Of a stretch of DNA of 34,100 nt, positions 33,264 to 34,100 are shown piece after piece (the stretch's first letter is position 1; each line of letters opens with the position of its first letter). Source of the stretch: Paramacrobiotus richtersi (taxonomy: Eukaryota; Tardigrada; Eutardigrada; Parachela; Macrobiotidae). The position numbers and the translations under genes are program-made. The DNA lies in NCBI GenBank assembly GCA_034698045.1, contig JAQGAU010000220.1, positions 1-34,100 of the forward strand. The letters run 5' to 3'. Below the pieces are notes generated by a model. The model did no database searches, was not told where the DNA came from, and saw only the letters and a list, made by a program, of their open reading frames with translations.

Positions 33264-33640
33264 TTTGTAACCACATACCACATTGCAGAAGCAACCCGAA
33301 TCAAGTGCTTTGAATTTCCGGCGAATGCTGAATTTAAATTAATAAGCTATGGTAGTTTCTACAACCACTCAGCTTAACGGATTAAAGCTAAGATATGCGC
33401 AGAACAGGTGATTTGTTCAGGATACATGGATGCTGCACAGGAAAGTGGTATACCTGAAAAGCGGTAGTGGTTTCCAAGTAAAGCACGAAAAGGCTACTGG
33501 CACAAAGATTTGTGGGGCATTCTGTGCGACTGACACCGTCTTCGACAAAAACAAACAAGCATCTAAACGATCTAATATTTAGGGCTACCAATAACAGCGA
33601 CAATCTGTATTTTCAACAGCTGGCTGGCATCGTCGCATCG

Positions 33641-33870
33641 ACAATGGCAATGGCACAAACCTTGTTTCCTACCAACGGCCACCGTGCCCTTTCGTGCAAC
33701 GAAACGCACTACATATCTCGAACGGCGAACCTGATGTACTTTCCACACATAAAAATGTTCTTTTAAAACCTGGCTGTGGTGATTAACACCGCTACGGCTC
33801 TTGCGGACAGTTGCTGTAGTTTGGATAAGTACGATTGATGAAACAACAAGTTCTCAGAATTGCCCGGAAC
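33641..33870 (+). repeat. Dispersed ~260-bp repeat, copy 4
   Basis: CAATGGCAATGGCACAAACC.. to ..CTCAGAATTGCCCGGAAC matches the copies at 11152, 11548 and 21153. It is the only copy outside the KelchA/KelchB flanks, so the repeat is dispersed and not just part of the segmental duplication. The rest of 33272-34100 holds no gene I can support. Confidence 0.7.
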
Positions 33871-34100
33871 GTGTCGTTGGACGGTGCGCTGACAAAAATT
33901 TCGGCGCATCTTACTAGCCCGCACCGTACGTGGTCACGATGACTCAGCGCATATACAGTGTAATTCGGTATTGTCTTGGTTTAAATAACGGACCCGGCGG
34001 TCGGCACGGCGACCAGGCAAAATTCTGATTTATCGTGTCCGAAACACAGATTTTTCTCTAGTATTCTAGTATTCGCAAAAAGTGCAGCTTCGCGGCGAAC

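Noticed and set aside
1..34100. CRISPR arrays, bacterial operons or ribosome-binding sites
   Set aside because: No regularly spaced repeats were seen; genes are intron-bearing and of animal type. GTG and TTG starts in long frames are not meaningful here.

Overview
The window looks like nuclear DNA of an animal. The genes are split by short introns, mostly 56-140 bp, with GT-AG borders and a few GC-AG borders. The products are metazoan types: BTB-BACK-Kelch proteins and secreted cysteine-containing proteins. There are TATA boxes about 50-80 bp before start codons, AATAAA signals, a 5'-truncated non-LTR retrotransposon and MITE-like elements. Base composition is moderate and introns are compact, which would fit a small-genome ecdysozoan such as a tardigrade or arthropod. 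No feature here fixes the phylum.

Layout. Positions 1-9626 hold three tandem plus-strand paralogues of an unrecognised secreted protein family, called SecA, SecB and SecC here (114-1305, 3235-5000, 8584-9626). Each has three exons and two phase-0 introns and encodes 235-253 residues with a signal peptide. Positions 9627-13049 are repeat-rich flank. Positions 13050-32422 hold four BTB-BACK-Kelch genes, KelchA-D: A 13050-16518, B 22436-24616 and C 25557-28076 on plus, and D 32422-29471 on minus. All four share seven exons with the same intron phases and encode 580, 580, 594 and 605 residues. KelchA and KelchB lie in a segmental duplication that includes several kb of upstream flank. The KelchB copy carries a retrotransposon fragment in that flank, and the KelchA copy carries a 640-bp palindromic MITE in intron 1. 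The right edge holds a 197-bp hAT-type MITE with a perfect 8-bp target duplication and another copy of a roughly 260-bp dispersed repeat.

Function. The Kelch proteins have the architecture of substrate receptors for Cullin-3 ubiquitin ligases: a BTB domain with a phi-x-E Cullin-3-contact motif, BACK, then a six-bladed Kelch propeller. Each ends in a short tail on a separate last exon, and in KelchD the tail is very acidic. The secreted proteins, once the correct exon-3 frame is used, resolve into two internal repeats. Each repeat has a C-x-x-Y helix segment, then strands, then Y-x-x-x-C, and both introns fall at equivalent places. I do not recognise the family. The two gene families are neighbours and share repeated flank, so the array seems to have grown by unequal duplication. 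Nothing here shows that they act together.

Most promising for follow-up: the internally duplicated secreted family with GC-AG introns; a 75-85 bp palindrome upstream of KelchA and KelchB that kept its pairing through a compensatory change; and the acidic terminal exons.
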